Part shown: in pieces, positions 1-9,047 of the stretch
How the letters are laid out: every line of letters starts with the position of its first letter
Numbering within the stretch: the stretch's first letter is position 1
NCBI RefSeq assembly: GCF_001444425.1
Contig: NZ_CP013189.1
Location: forward strand, 3,162,001-3,226,000
DNA from: Pseudohongiella spirulinae
Lineage (GTDB): Bacteria > Pseudomonadota > Gammaproteobacteria > Pseudomonadales > Pseudohongiellaceae
Direction of reading: 5' to 3'
Length of the DNA stretch: 64,000 bases
The notes under the pieces: generated by a model
What the model was told of the DNA's origin: nothing
Database searches by the model: none
Seen by the model: only the letters and a program-made list of their open reading frames with translations
Position numbers and translations under genes: made by a program

Positions 1-432
1 AGCAACGGCCAGTAGATTAAAGCTATCGTGCACCGTTGCGGCCGCAAACGCCTTGCGGAATTCATCGCCATTGCGTACATGCCCCAGACTGACCAGTGTG
101 CTGGTCAACGACGTGCCGATATTGGCTCCCATAGCCATTGGTATGGCTATCGAAATCGGCAGGCCGCCTGCAACCAGGCCGACAATAATCGATGTCACCG
201 TGCTGGAGCTCTGAATTAAAGCCGTTGCCACGAGACCGACAATAAGCGCCACGAAAGGATTCGAAGCAAAGCTGAACAGGTCACGGGCATTGTCGCCGGT
301 CGCTGCCTTGAATCCGTCGCCGATCGCACCAACTGCCGCCAGCAGCAGATAAATGAGCAGGAGCACCATCAGCCAGGATTGCCAATGAGATGCTTGCGAC
401 TGCCTGGATTCAGTTGCAGAAACGGTTTCCAC
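1..432 (-). CDS. Na+/phosphate symporter (NptA/PF02690 family), N-terminal part
   Basis: This is the first 144 codons of a sodium-dependent inorganic phosphate uptake protein of the inner membrane; the rest lies beyond the left edge. Reading the minus strand gives a hydrophobic helix (WLMVLLLIYLLLAAVGAIGD) followed by QSSSTVTSIIVGLV and GANIGTSLTSTLVSLG. The QSSS and GANIGTS elements are hallmarks of the Na/Pi-cotransporter II family repeat. I chose the GTG at 432 because CAGGAG lies 8 bases upstream and no better ATG exists. Family assignment is firm; phosphate as substrate is inferred from the family. Confidence 0.85.
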   Translation of the reverse strand, partial: METVSATESRQSQASHWQSWLMVLLLIYLLLAAVGAIGDGFKAATGDNARDLFSFASNPFVALIVGLVATALIQSSSTVTSIIVGLVAGGLPISIAIPMAMGANIGTSLTSTLVSLGHVRNGDEFRKAFAAATVHDSFNLLAVA

Positions 433-540
433 GCCCAGTACTCCTGAAGATCTTATTTAATCTGAGCGTGACAGAAAATTGTGACGTTGGTGTGAAAACG
501 GCTGATATCCGAATTCACGAATCTGCAAAAATTGACCTTT

Positions 541-1243
541 ATGCTGTCTGACCCTGGTTCCGATCAGGCCTTCAGTATGAAATCACGTCGAGTCTCTTTA
601 TCGCACCACTCGCTGACCTCCAAACTCATCGCTGGGTTCGCGCTGATCCTGCTTGTTATTCTGGTCCTTATCTCTGTGACACGATTGAGCCTGAGCAATA
701 TTGACGCCAACGTCGATGCAAACGTCAGCAGCTATCAGACCCTCGACAAAATCAGCACTCTTCTATCCAGCGTACTGACCATCGAGTCCGGTATGCGCGG
801 CTTTGCACTAACGGGTAATAATATGTACCTGGAGCGGCTGGATGAAGGCTCACTTAAAATAAAAGAGGTGAATGCCTCGCTGTCTGAATCTGACGCGCTG
901 AATGCGGAGCAGGTGAGTCAGCTGAGTGAGTTTTTCAATATTTATACGGACTGGTTTGCCAATGATATCGAACCCATCATAGGATAGCCGAGGCGCGTGA
1001 CAAAGAGAAAATGGATCGCATGCATGACGTTCTGGACAACATGTACATGCTTGAAATGGGCGGCCGGGATATCCGCCTGCAGGACATGGACATCAGCCAA
1101 AGCAATGCCGTGACAGCTCTGATAGTGTTTGAACTGTTCGCTATTTTCCTTGCCTTGACGGTAGCTGTCGCGCTGTCGCGATCAATAGCCTGCAACAGTT
1201 AGCCAGCAGCCTGCAGCGTCATATCTCTCAGTTCAAACTGTGA
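541..1243 (+). pseudogene. CHASE3-type membrane sensor remnant, two frameshifts
   Basis: The first frame encodes a membrane helix (KLIAGFALILLVILVLISV) and a CHASE3-like periplasmic segment (ESGMRGFALTGN ... WFANDIEPII) and stops at 987. The next frame continues the same protein through RIAEARDKEKMDRMHD and a second helix (TALIVFELFAIFLALTVAVA), then stops at 1202. A second shift near 1185 restores RSINSLQQLASSLQRHISQF to the stop at 1241-1243. No HAMP, kinase or methyl-accepting output domain follows, because the gene runs directly into the palindrome before fabV. It was probably a chemoreceptor or sensor kinase. Two frameshifts plus lost output make a decayed gene more likely than sequencing error alone. 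Confidence 0.75.
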
Positions 1244-1279
1244 CGCGGGGGACGGAGGCGGTCTACGTCCCCCGCGTCA
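1241..1279. repeat. palindromic repeat, copy 1 of the GGGGACGGAGGCGGT family
   Basis: Perfect 14-bp inverted repeat, TGACGCGGGGGACG and its complement, around an 11-base spacer GAGGCGGTCTA. It begins with the TGA stop of the sensor remnant and ends immediately before the fabV stop codon, so it fills the space between two converging genes. The core is shared with the elements at 49451 and 50629. Confidence 0.85.
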
Positions 1280-2476
1280 TCAGGCCTTGAAGTCGACCTC
1301 GGTGGCGACGTCGGCTTCGTAGTCTACATCACCGCGCTCGAACCCAAACAGTTTCAGGAACTCGTGCTTGTAGCCGGCGTAATCGGTAAGATCAAACAGG
1401 TTGTCGTTGTTGACCTGCTCCCACAATTGTTTGCACTCAGACTGCACATCGTCACGCAGCTCTTTGTCATCCATGCGGAAGCGCGCGGCATCGTCCAGAT
1501 CGAAGGACTTGCCGTCAGTGCGATAGAGCTGCTCGCTGAACAGGCGATTGAGTTGTTCGATAGTGCCTTCGTGCAGACCCTTTTCTTTCATGACTTTATA
1601 AACGAGTGCGATATAAAGGGGCATCACGGGGATTGCAGCTGAGGCTTGAGTGACTACTGACTTGAGTACAGCGACGTTAGCTCCGCCCTGGTACTTTTGC
1701 GCCAACAGTTTATCCAGTGCATGCGCCGCACGATCCAGATCTTCCTTGGCCTTGCCCAGCGCGCCATGCCAGTAGATTGGCCAGGTCATTTCAGTGCCTA
1801 TATAACTAAAGGCCACTGTTCGCGCACCTGGTGCCAGGACACCCGCTTTATCCAAAGCCTGCATCCAAAGCTCCCAATCCTGCCCGCCCATGACGTCGAT
1901 GGTGTCGGCTATTTCCTGCTCAGTGGCTGGTTCTACTTCTGCGTGAATAATCTGATTCTTGTTGGTATCAATCGCTGTCGACTGGTAAACCTCCCCAATC
2001 GGCTTTAACACTGAGCGTTTTACTTCGCCAGTGTCCGGCATTTTGCGTACCGGGGATGCCAGCGAGTAAACCACCAGATCGACCTCACCCAGATCCTGCT
2101 TGATGATATCGATGGCCTGCTCACGAACTTCATTAGAGAAGGCATCGCCATTAATGGAACGGGCATACAACCCGGCGTCTTTAGCTTGCTGCTCAAAAGC
2201 CCAGGAGTTATACCAGCCGGCCGTGCCGGGCTTGGTCTCGGTGCCGGGCTTTTCGAAAAATACGCCGAGAGTAGCGGCCTGATAGCCAAACGCCGCAGTG
2301 ATTCGCGCAGCTAGCCCGTAACCGCTGGATGCCCCGATGACCAGCACCTTTTTGGGCCCGCTGCCCTGTCCGATTGCCTGGCGTGTGACATCGATCTGTT
2401 CACGCACATTGTTGTAGCAGCCGCCAGGATGGGTGGTTGTGCAGATAAATCCACGGTATTTGGGTTTAATAATCAT
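1280..2476 (-). CDS. fabV: enoyl-ACP reductase FabV / trans-2-enoyl-CoA reductase
   Basis: Cytosolic NADH-dependent reductase that completes each cycle of fatty-acid elongation; FabV is the triclosan-tolerant alternative to FabI. The 398-residue length is typical of the family. The nucleotide-binding turn GASSGYG lies at about 48-54, and the catalytic Tyr-X8-Lys pair is Tyr235 and Lys244 in [12 protein letters not shown], the spacing that defines FabV. The start has GAGGA 5 bases upstream. The preceding gene on this strand is a GNAT acetyltransferase 16 bp away, so the two are probably co-transcribed. Whether it is the only enoyl reductase of the genome cannot be seen here. Confidence 0.96.
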   Translation of the reverse strand: MIIKPKYRGFICTTTHPGGCYNNVREQIDVTRQAIGQGSGPKKVLVIGASSGYGLAARITAAFGYQAATLGVFFEKPGTETKPGTAGWYNSWAFEQQAKDAGLYARSINGDAFSNEVREQAIDIIKQDLGEVDLVVYSLASPVRKMPDTGEVKRSVLKPIGEVYQSTAIDTNKNQIIHAEVEPATEQEIADTIDVMGGQDWELWMQALDKAGVLAPGARTVAFSYIGTEMTWPIYWHGALGKAKEDLDRAAHALDKLLAQKYQGGANVAVLKSVVTQASAAIPVMPLYIALVYKVMKEKGLHEGTIEQLNRLFSEQLYRTDGKSFDLDDAARFRMDDKELRDDVQSECKQLWEQVNNDNLFDLTDYAGYKHEFLKLFGFERGDVDYEADVATEVDFKA

Positions 2477-2492
2477 AAATTGTCCTCAGTTA

Positions 2493-2978
2493 TTATTCGC
2501 CTGCCGCAAATTGCGTCAGGGCATCGCCATCCAGACGATAACGTATCCATTCCGCCTGTGGTTTGGCGCCAATGGATTCGTAAAACTCGATGGCTGGTGT
2601 GTTCCAATCAAGCACGCTCCACTCAAATCGACCACATTCCAGCGCCACAGCCTCACGAGCCAGATATTTTAGCAAAGCCTTGCCAGCACCTGCTCCCCGA
2701 TACTCATGCGACACGTAAAGGTCTTCCAGATACAGGCCGTTTTTACCCTGCCAGGTGGAGTAGTTAAAAAAATACACAGCAAAGCCAACCACCGACTCGC
2801 CGATATTGCAGATCAGCGCCCTCACGGTTGATCCGGCACCAAAGATCGACGTACGAATCTCATCGGGCGTGGTGACCACCTCGTGTTCGGCCTTCTCGTA
2901 GATCGCCAACTCTTTGATAAAGTAGAAGATTGTTTCCGCATCATCCGGCACGGCGGGCCGGATCGTTATTTCAGACAT
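2493..2978 (-). CDS. GNAT acetyltransferase, spermidine/diamine N-acetyltransferase-like
   Basis: A 161-residue single GNAT domain. The acetyl-CoA pyrophosphate loop is in LYVSHEYRGAGAGKALLKYL (about 90-109). The flanking FNYSTWQGKNGLYLEDLYV and WNTPAIEFYESIGA segments resemble the eukaryotic-type SSAT/thialysine acetyltransferase branch, which acetylates polyamines or small diamines. Start ATG at 2978 has CAGGAG 6 bases upstream. It is upstream of fabV on the same strand. The exact amine substrate is inference from the family only. Confidence 0.85.
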   Translation of the reverse strand: MSEITIRPAVPDDAETIFYFIKELAIYEKAEHEVVTTPDEIRTSIFGAGSTVRALICNIGESVVGFAVYFFNYSTWQGKNGLYLEDLYVSHEYRGAGAGKALLKYLAREAVALECGRFEWSVLDWNTPAIEFYESIGAKPQAEWIRYRLDGDALTQFAAGE

Positions 2979-3032
2979 GCCGCTCTCCTGTTTCGAAGGC
3001 GCCTAGTTTAACAGACTAATCAGCGCATCGGC

Positions 3033-4592
3033 TCAATCCAGCGCCAGCTCATGGGTAACACCCACGGCCTGCACAAAATCCGGGTCGTGCGAGACCAGCA
3101 TTAGCGTGCCCTGATAGTCATGCAGCGTCTCCTCCAGCATCTGCAGAGACTCCAGATCCAGGTGATTGTCAGGTTCATCAAGCAGCAGCAGATCCGGGGG
3201 ATGATGCCGGCCTGAGACAGACAGCAGAGCCACTTTCAATCGTTCGCCGCCGCTCAGCATCCTAATTGGCAGCAGTGCCTTGTCTGCTCGCAAGCGCAGG
3301 CTGCCCAGCCATGTACGCCACAGCTCTGCACTTACTTGCGGATCTATTGCCGCAAGATTATCCAATGCAGACAGATCCGGTTGCAGAAAACTGAAATGCT
3401 GGTCCAGATACAGACAACTGCCACGCAGCTCACAGCGGCCTCCAATCGGCTTTAAGCTACCGGCGATCACTTTGAGCAAGGTGGATTTACCAGTGCCATT
3501 GGCGCCGCTGATCAGCCATCGCTCACCACTGTGCACGGTCAGGTTGATCAGTGCCTTGTTCTGAACAAAGGGCAGTACCAGTTGCTCTGCGTGTACTACA
3601 ATGCCCCGCTTGCTCCCGGAGACCGGCGCTACCAGACGCTGGGCACGCAAACTGTCACGCAAGGATCTGGCGGCCTGCAGGTCCGCACTTAAAGCCTGAG
3701 TGCTGCGCTGTTGCCGCGCGACTTCTCTGGCCTGACTGCCAGCCGCTTTCTCTGCCTTGAAATCCAGCAAAATCTTGCCCTGCGATCCATCACGCCGCTG
3801 GCGTTCTCCCTGTTGCCGGCGCCGTGCCGCGCGCTGCTGACTGAGTTGCTGTTCCTGTTTCAGCCTGCGCACTTGTTTTTCAGTATCGAGTACCTGCTGT
3901 TCGACGGCATCAACCATCAGGGATTTTTGTTGCTGATAAAAATCGTAGGCACCACCATAAAGTTGCAGCCCCTGCCTGCTCAACTCAAGAATCTGATGTA
4001 CATGACGCAATAAATGACGATCATGGCTCACAACCAGTGCGCCGGCCGCATGGTGCACAAGTTTGTCAATCAGCCAGTCACGCCCCCGACGGTCAAGATG
4101 ATTACCGGGTTCATCCAGAAGCAAAAAATGATCCGGTTTACTGAACGCCACGCACAACATCAAACGAGTCTGTTGACCACCGCTCAAGGTCTGAACAGCA
4201 AGCCCAAGGTCGGTGGGCAGATGAGCAGACTCAAGCAGGCTCTGCCAGATTGCAGGTTTGTCCCAATGGTCGGCCAGCCGTTCAATGTCATCCTCATGTG
4301 GATGTCCCTGCTCGACCCTCACAAATGCGTCAAACAGCTCAGCGACACCCAACGCATCAGCCAGTCGCGCGAAGCCATCGGCCGCGAACTGATCAACATG
4401 AAGAAAAGGAACATGCCAGGTCACACTACCATGTATTGGCTGGAGCTTGCCCGCAAGCAACTTGAGCAAAACTGATTTTCCGGCGCCATTGGCACCCACC
4501 AGACCCGTCAGGCCCGGTGGGATGCGCCCGGTCAATCCTTCAAGAATATCCGGGCCGAAGGCAAGCTCATGAAAATTAACCGGATATTGCAT
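3033..4592 (-). CDS. ABC-F family ATPase
   Basis: Soluble protein with two ABC ATPase domains in tandem and no membrane segment, the ABC-F layout whose members act on the ribosome or as stress factors. Domain 1 has Walker A VGANGAGKS (33-40), signature LSGGQQTRL and Walker B FLLLDEPGNHLD. Domain 2 has SGANGTGKST, LSGGERLKV and LLLLDEPDNHLD. A long Arg/Gln/Lys-rich helical linker (RRLKQEQQLSQQRAARRRQQ) joins them. The ATG at 4592 directly follows the stop of the M20 peptidase gene; an alternative ATG at 4628 overlaps that gene by 32 bp. Neither has a strong ribosome site. Subfamily not assigned. Confidence 0.9.
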   Translation of the reverse strand: MQYPVNFHELAFGPDILEGLTGRIPPGLTGLVGANGAGKSVLLKLLAGKLQPIHGSVTWHVPFLHVDQFAADGFARLADALGVAELFDAFVRVEQGHPHEDDIERLADHWDKPAIWQSLLESAHLPTDLGLAVQTLSGGQQTRLMLCVAFSKPDHFLLLDEPGNHLDRRGRDWLIDKLVHHAAGALVVSHDRHLLRHVHQILELSRQGLQLYGGAYDFYQQQKSLMVDAVEQQVLDTEKQVRRLKQEQQLSQQRAARRRQQGERQRRDGSQGKILLDFKAEKAAGSQAREVARQQRSTQALSADLQAARSLRDSLRAQRLVAPVSGSKRGIVVHAEQLVLPFVQNKALINLTVHSGERWLISGANGTGKSTLLKVIAGSLKPIGGRCELRGSCLYLDQHFSFLQPDLSALDNLAAIDPQVSAELWRTWLGSLRLRADKALLPIRMLSGGERLKVALLSVSGRHHPPDLLLLDEPDNHLDLESLQMLEETLHDYQGTLMLVSHDPDFVQAVGVTHELALD

Positions 4593-4596
4593 CGCA

Positions 4597-5880
4597 TCAC
4601 AGCGGCGCTGTCCCCCGGGAAACGTCAATAATCATGCGGCTGAGAAGATAGAGACGAGGAATGACAGAATCCAGATCCACATACTCAGCATTGTTGGAAT
4701 GAGCACCAAAGCCACGTAAGCCAAAACGCTCAATAACGGCCGTATCCGTACCCAACGCAGCAAATGCCGCGTCAGTACCGCCGCCCTCAGCCTGCTCATT
4801 CACGGTCAATTCCATACCTATTTCACTATAGATACGCTGTGCATGCCCGGCCAACTGACGAGCGCCATCTCCAGGCATTAACGGTGGTCGACGATTTTCA
4901 AACTCAACAGTCACCTCGGTGTCCGGAATCAATTTATTGACAATACGTTCCTGAATTCTGTCTTCCAGACGCTGGAAGTCTTCCTGCCTCAGCATACGCA
5001 CATCGGCCGTCATGGTCGCCAGATCCGGAATCACATTTCGCGTGGTGCCTGACTGCGCTACCGTCCAATTTACTTTCAAGCCGGTTTCCGGTTCTGAAAG
5101 ATCACGCAACTGCAGCATCTGGTGCGCCATTTCATAAAGCGCGTTACGCCCCATTTCCGGTGCAGCGCCGGCATGTGATGCGCGACCGCGTACAGTCAGC
5201 GTGGCTGCACCGATACCGCTGGTGGCCAGCGTGAGGGAGTCATTGTCGATACGCGAGGGTTCTGCTGAAAACACCACATCATGCTCAGCGGCCATACGAG
5301 TAATTGTTGAGCGTGAGCCTGGCGAACTGATCTCTTCGTCGCCATTGATCAACACGGTGAGCGTACCGTATTCATCAAAGCCCAGATCTTGCAGCATGGC
5401 AAGGGTATGAATGATCAGTGCAACACCCTGTTTGTCATCAGAGATGCCCAGACCGTAGGCCAGATTGCCGTCGATGCGAAACGGCTGATCGGCGATCATG
5501 CCACGCGGATAAACGGTATCCATGTGGGCAATCAGCATGATGTTCTTGTCACCGCGCCCCCGAAACCTTGCATGCACCATCGGTCCAATCTGTTCCGGCG
5601 TATCAAACATGCGATAGACATCCTGATTGGCATCCAGAATTTCCACCTCACCGCCCAACGAGCGTAATTCTTCAGCAATCAGATCACCGAGCCGAACCAG
5701 GCCCTCATAGTCCCGGCTGCCCGACTCAATTTCAACCACACGTTGTAGGGTATCGATAAAGGCAGGTTTCTGCGCTTCCGCAGCAGCAAACACCCCCAAA
5801 TCCGGCTGCTGTGCCTGCAACAGGGAATGACCGAGCAGTGCCATGCATAACGCCATCAAACACAACATTCTTTTTTTCAT
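4597..5880 (-). CDS. secreted M20 metallopeptidase, glutamate carboxypeptidase (CPG2)-like
   Basis: Exported zinc peptidase of 427 residues with a signal peptide ending near LLQAQ (about 24). Metal-ligand motifs of the M20 fold are present: HMDTVYP (His ligand), GLGISDDKQG (bridging Asp), NGDEEISSPGS (catalytic Glu and ligand Glu) and GFGAHSNNAEY (C-terminal His). The dimerisation domain between residues of about 210 and 330 is intact (GRASHAGAAPE). Closest in layout to carboxypeptidase G2, which releases C-terminal glutamate from folates and peptides. GAGG lies 5 bases before the start, and the start overlaps the upstream small membrane gene by 4 bp. Confidence 0.88.
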   Translation of the reverse strand: MKKRMLCLMALCMALLGHSLLQAQQPDLGVFAAAEAQKPAFIDTLQRVVEIESGSRDYEGLVRLGDLIAEELRSLGGEVEILDANQDVYRMFDTPEQIGPMVHARFRGRGDKNIMLIAHMDTVYPRGMIADQPFRIDGNLAYGLGISDDKQGVALIIHTLAMLQDLGFDEYGTLTVLINGDEEISSPGSRSTITRMAAEHDVVFSAEPSRIDNDSLTLATSGIGAATLTVRGRASHAGAAPEMGRNALYEMAHQMLQLRDLSEPETGLKVNWTVAQSGTTRNVIPDLATMTADVRMLRQEDFQRLEDRIQERIVNKLIPDTEVTVEFENRRPPLMPGDGARQLAGHAQRIYSEIGMELTVNEQAEGGGTDAAFAALGTDTAVIERFGLRGFGAHSNNAEYVDLDSVIPRLYLLSRMIIDVSRGTAPL

Positions 5881-6170
5881 GAAAGCCTCATTCCGTTCTT
5901 TTTCAGATACCAGATTGCCAGCGGAAACTCGAGCGCCAGATAAGAGAGCAAGGTAAACCAGAACCAGTTCAGCGGTACGCCAAAAACCCGAAACTCCAGT
6001 CCGCTGCCCATATAAAGAGAACCAGCAACAATCAGCGCCACAATGGATGCCAGCAGATCATTCAGCGCCATCTTTTGCAGATTATCGCCAACGAGTCGCG
6101 GGAACAACAAAAAATAGGCCACAACAAGGATAATGCCGTTGATGGCGAGGATGGTCATTGGAGGTGGCAT
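5877..6170 (-). CDS. small three-helix membrane protein, function unknown
   Basis: Encodes 97 residues with three hydrophobic segments: ILAINGIILVVAYFLLFPRL, a segment around ASIVALIVAGSLYMGSGL, and FWFTLLSYLALEFPLAIWY. There is no recognisable catalytic motif. Its stop overlaps the start of the M20 peptidase gene by 4 bp (ATGA), so the two are translationally coupled, which hints at a related role in the envelope. AGGA lies about 9 bases before the ATG; a second in-frame ATG is at 6158. Confidence 0.7.
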   Translation of the reverse strand: MPPPMTILAINGIILVVAYFLLFPRLVGDNLQKMALNDLLASIVALIVAGSLYMGSGLEFRVFGVPLNWFWFTLLSYLALEFPLAIWYLKKNGMRLS

Positions 6171-6180
6171 ATCGACGATC

Positions 6181-6945
6181 CTAGTTCCTTAGGTAAGAAG
6201 CACCGTTGGCGTCGATTATAGCGCCAGTGAGGTATTCAGCATTATCACTGGCCAGGAAAGCGACGATGCTGCCAATTTCATCCGGTCTGCCGACCCGCCC
6301 CAACGGTGACTGGGCTGCGACACCCTCCCATCCCTGAGCAGCAATGCGCGGCGAGGCAGCCGGTGTTTCAGTCCAGCCGGGGGCCACAGCGTATACACAG
6401 ATTCCGTGCTGACCCAGTGCCAACGCCAGGGACTGAGTGGCAGAATTCAGCGCAGATTTTGCCGCCCCATAAGCGGGTGCCGCCGGTTCGCCACGAAACG
6501 CACCGCGCGAGGTAATATTGATGATACGCCCGGCGCCCGCATCTTGCATGAACCTGCCTACCAGAAAGGCCAGATTGACGGGTGCCTGAAGGTTCAGCGC
6601 CATACTGTGTTGCCAGGCCTGTTGCCATGCAACGTAATCATTACTGTGAATATCCTGCTGCGTATATTGACCGGCGGCATTGACCAGCACATCAATGCGA
6701 CCCAGTTTATCGCCAATTTCTGTGACCATTGCCTGTGCCTGCGACGGGTCGGCAACATCCGCCTTGAAAAGCTGATGCCCGTTCCCCGGCAAAGCCGCCA
6801 GCATCGCGTGGGCTTCCTGCTCGCGGCTGCGGTAGTTGGCAGCAATAATGAACCCTTTGGCCGCCAGCGCTTCAGCACAGGCTTTGCCAATGCCCGTGGC
6901 AGCCCCGGTCACCAGCGCCACTTTGTGCACCTGTTGATCTGTCAT
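6181..6945 (-). CDS. short-chain dehydrogenase/reductase
   Basis: Classical SDR of 254 residues, NAD(P)-dependent oxidoreductase. It has TGAATGIG at about 14-21, the NAAG motif (VLVNAAGQYT) and a catalytic Ser/Tyr/Lys arrangement in ITSRGAFRGEPAAPAYGAAKSA. The C-terminal LTGAIIDANGASY matches the usual tail of FabG-like members. The Arg at NYRSRE after the second strand suggests NADP(H) preference. AGGA lies 7 bases before the start, overlapping the stop of the preceding GNAT gene. Substrate cannot be told from sequence. Confidence 0.88.
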   Translation of the reverse strand: MTDQQVHKVALVTGAATGIGKACAEALAAKGFIIAANYRSREQEAHAMLAALPGNGHQLFKADVADPSQAQAMVTEIGDKLGRIDVLVNAAGQYTQQDIHSNDYVAWQQAWQHSMALNLQAPVNLAFLVGRFMQDAGAGRIINITSRGAFRGEPAAPAYGAAKSALNSATQSLALALGQHGICVYAVAPGWTETPAASPRIAAQGWEGVAAQSPLGRVGRPDEIGSIVAFLASDNAEYLTGAIIDANGASYLRN

Positions 6946-6948
6946 AAA

Positions 6949-7473
6949 CTAGTCCTGTGTAAAAATCCTCTGCCAGTAGCCGACATCCAGCCACTGCCCG
7001 GCCTTAAAACCAATCTCGTTGAATCGGGCAATCTGCTTCATGCCCATCTTTTCGTGTAATGCCACGCTGGCATCATTAGGCAGACAAATGCCACCCACTG
7101 CAGAATGGATACCGGCCGCCATCAGCCGTTCGAACAGCGCGCTGTAGAGCATTGTGCCCAGGCCATTGCGACGCAATTCCGGGTCAGTGTAGACAGTGGT
7201 CTCTACCGAAAACTTATAGGCGGCCCGCGTCTTCCAGCGCACTGCGTAGGCGTAACCGCTGATCGCACCGTCAGAATCTTCCGCCACAAGCCAGGGCAAA
7301 CCGAGCCCCTGGACATCACTGATGCGGCTGGCCATTTCAATTTCCGGTACAGCTTTCTCTTCGAATGTCACAACCGTGTTGAGCACATAATAATTGTAGA
7401 TATGTGCTATCTGACCCGCATCGCTGGCACGGGCATCGCGTAAAATTGTCTGCTTAATTTCCGGCTTCCTCAC
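6949..7473 (-). CDS. GNAT acetyltransferase of the phosphinothricin/methionine-sulfoximine type
   Basis: 174 residues matching the Pat/MnaT branch: IRDAR-like N-terminus (ILRDARASDAGQIAHIYNYYV), TFEEKA, SGYAYAVRWKTRAAYKFSVE, YTDPELRRNGLGTMLYSAL (acetyl-CoA loop) and NDASVALHEKMGMK. These enzymes acetylate glutamate analogues and can serve in detoxification of methionine derivatives. The start is GTG at 7473 with AGAAG upstream. It overlaps the end of the MscS-like gene by 20 bp out of frame, implying coupled translation. Confidence 0.85.
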   Translation of the reverse strand: MRKPEIKQTILRDARASDAGQIAHIYNYYVLNTVVTFEEKAVPEIEMASRISDVQGLGLPWLVAEDSDGAISGYAYAVRWKTRAAYKFSVETTVYTDPELRRNGLGTMLYSALFERLMAAGIHSAVGGICLPNDASVALHEKMGMKQIARFNEIGFKAGQWLDVGYWQRIFTQD

Positions 7474-8356
7474 GGTTTTCTTCTGCTTTTTGTTTTACCG
7501 AGAAATCATTCTGCAATAACACCTCAGTCAGCATGGATTGCTCTATAAACCCTCGCTCTCCCGATTTGGCAGGTACTCTCACCACCAAATGAACCTCGCC
7601 TGCGGTCGGGACCTGGATGGTAACTCGGGGGTCGACTGAGGGCACCTCCAGACCACGACGGATACTGACTTTGTTCATGTAGCGGCGCACCTCTTCCAGG
7701 TAGGATGCGCAGTGGCGCTGTGCTGAGGCCAGGAAAGCCTGCTGCGCACCATGCCAATCTTCTTCGCGCTTGAACGGCACAGTAAATACATGAAACACAT
7801 AATCGTGAGTGAAACTTTCGTTGATCAAAGGCTCAGAAACAAACAGGGAATTTGGAATGATTGTTGTTCGACCGGTACGCTGGTGAGTGATTTTACCCGG
7901 CCCTACCTCCATAATGGTTGTTGCGAGCAGATTCTGATCGATCACATCACCCCGGAAGTCCTTGATCTGAATGCGGTCTCCGAGATCGAAAGAGCGCGCA
8001 GCCGTTTTTACCAGAGAGCCAATCAGACAGAGTATCAACTCCTTGGTCGCAACAACAAAAGCAACGGCAATGGCAACAATGGACAGCGCCAGCGTGCGCA
8101 ATTCTTCGCCCCAGATGATGATCAGTCCCAGCGTCAGCAGCAGCAACAAAGCGCTGCGCGACTGCACCATCCAGCGACGCCTTACTTCTGTCACCGGCAC
8201 ATGTTTGGCCAGATAACGGTTGATCAGATTGCGAAGCGCCAGAATAGCAACAATCAGAATCAGGGTGCTGGCCAGCAGACTCAACATTGAGTCTGACAGA
8301 ACAAGATTACGGACGGTTATCTGGATTTGTTCCCACATACTGCTATCCATTCTCAT
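7454..8356 (-). CDS. small-conductance mechanosensitive channel, MscS family
   Basis: Inner-membrane osmotic safety valve of about 300 residues. Three helices are visible (SLLASTLILIVAILALRNLI, SALLLLLTLGLIIIWGEEL, and a pore-lining segment LSIVAIAVAFVVATKELILC), followed by the beta domain FDLGDRIQIKDFRGDVIDQ and a GRTTIIPNSLF strand, typical of MscS. The Gly/Ala packing of the pore helix is less regular than in E. coli MscS. Start is uncertain: ATG at 8356 or 8350, or GTG at 8359. The gene overlaps neighbours at both ends, consistent with one transcript. Confidence 0.85.
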   Translation of the reverse strand: MRMDSSMWEQIQITVRNLVLSDSMLSLLASTLILIVAILALRNLINRYLAKHVPVTEVRRRWMVQSRSALLLLLTLGLIIIWGEELRTLALSIVAIAVAFVVATKELILCLIGSLVKTAARSFDLGDRIQIKDFRGDVIDQNLLATTIMEVGPGKITHQRTGRTTIIPNSLFVSEPLINESFTHDYVFHVFTVPFKREEDWHGAQQAFLASAQRHCASYLEEVRRYMNKVSIRRGLEVPSVDPRVTIQVPTAGEVHLVVRVPAKSGERGFIEQSMLTEVLLQNDFSVKQKAEENREEAGN

Positions 8357-9047
8357 CACACTCAAGGGCGTACTGAACGGCTATTTTTGCATGAATCTCA
8401 GTGGTGTCATACAAGGGCAAAGGAGAGTCCTGCGCTCTGACCAGCAAACCTATTTCGGTGCACCCCAGTATCACCGCCTCGGCGCCTGCATGCTGCAAAT
8501 CGCGAATCACCTTCTGATATTGCTGGCGTGATGACTCGCGAATCTGTCCCAGGCAAAGTTCGTCGTAAATGACCCGGTTGACCTCAGAACGACCGGCATC
8601 ATCGGGAACCACCACAGTCAGGCCCCGCTCAATCAGGCGCTGCTTGTAGAAATCCTGCTCCATGGTAAATCGTGTGCCCAGCAAGCCGACGGTGCTGACA
8701 CCTTCAGCCAGCAGTTTATCGGCAGTTGCATCGGCTATATGCAGGAGTGGCAAAGAAACTTGCGACTGGATCTGCGCAGCCACCTTGTGCATGGTGTTGG
8801 TGCAGATAAGCATAAAATCGGCGCCCGCCTTTTGCAGTCCAGCCGCTGCATCAGTCAACAGCGCGCCGGCTGCCTGCCAGTCGCCGACATGTTGCAATTG
8901 CTCTACCTCGGCAAAATCCACGCTGACCAGAACAATTTTTGCGGAATGCAGCCCACCCAGGCGCTGCTTAATGCCCTCATTGATTAGTCGATAATAAGTC
9001 ACGGTCGATTCCCAGCTCATGCCGCCCAGCAGACCAATTGTTTTCAT
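8343..9047 (-). CDS. aspartate/glutamate racemase family (YgeA/RacX-like)
   Basis: Cofactor-independent amino-acid racemase, 234 residues. The N-terminus MKTIGLLGGMSWESTVTYY is diagnostic. The two catalytic cysteines are in LICTNTMHK (about residue 82) and ILGCTEIGLL (about 196), one from each half. Members racemise aspartate or have broad specificity producing D-amino acids. AGGAGA stands upstream of the ATG, and the start overlaps the asparaginase stop by 4 bp. The pairing with asparaginase I suggests a shared aspartate/asparagine salvage role, which is inference. Confidence 0.9.
   Translation of the reverse strand: MKTIGLLGGMSWESTVTYYRLINEGIKQRLGGLHSAKIVLVSVDFAEVEQLQHVGDWQAAGALLTDAAAGLQKAGADFMLICTNTMHKVAAQIQSQVSLPLLHIADATADKLLAEGVSTVGLLGTRFTMEQDFYKQRLIERGLTVVVPDDAGRSEVNRVIYDELCLGQIRESSRQQYQKVIRDLQHAGAEAVILGCTEIGLLVRAQDSPLPLYDTTEIHAKIAVQYALECDENG

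Noticed and set aside
6406-7059. 217-codon plus-strand frame antisense to the SDR and GNAT genes
   Set aside because: It covers two clear minus-strand genes, has no family motif and no ribosome site.
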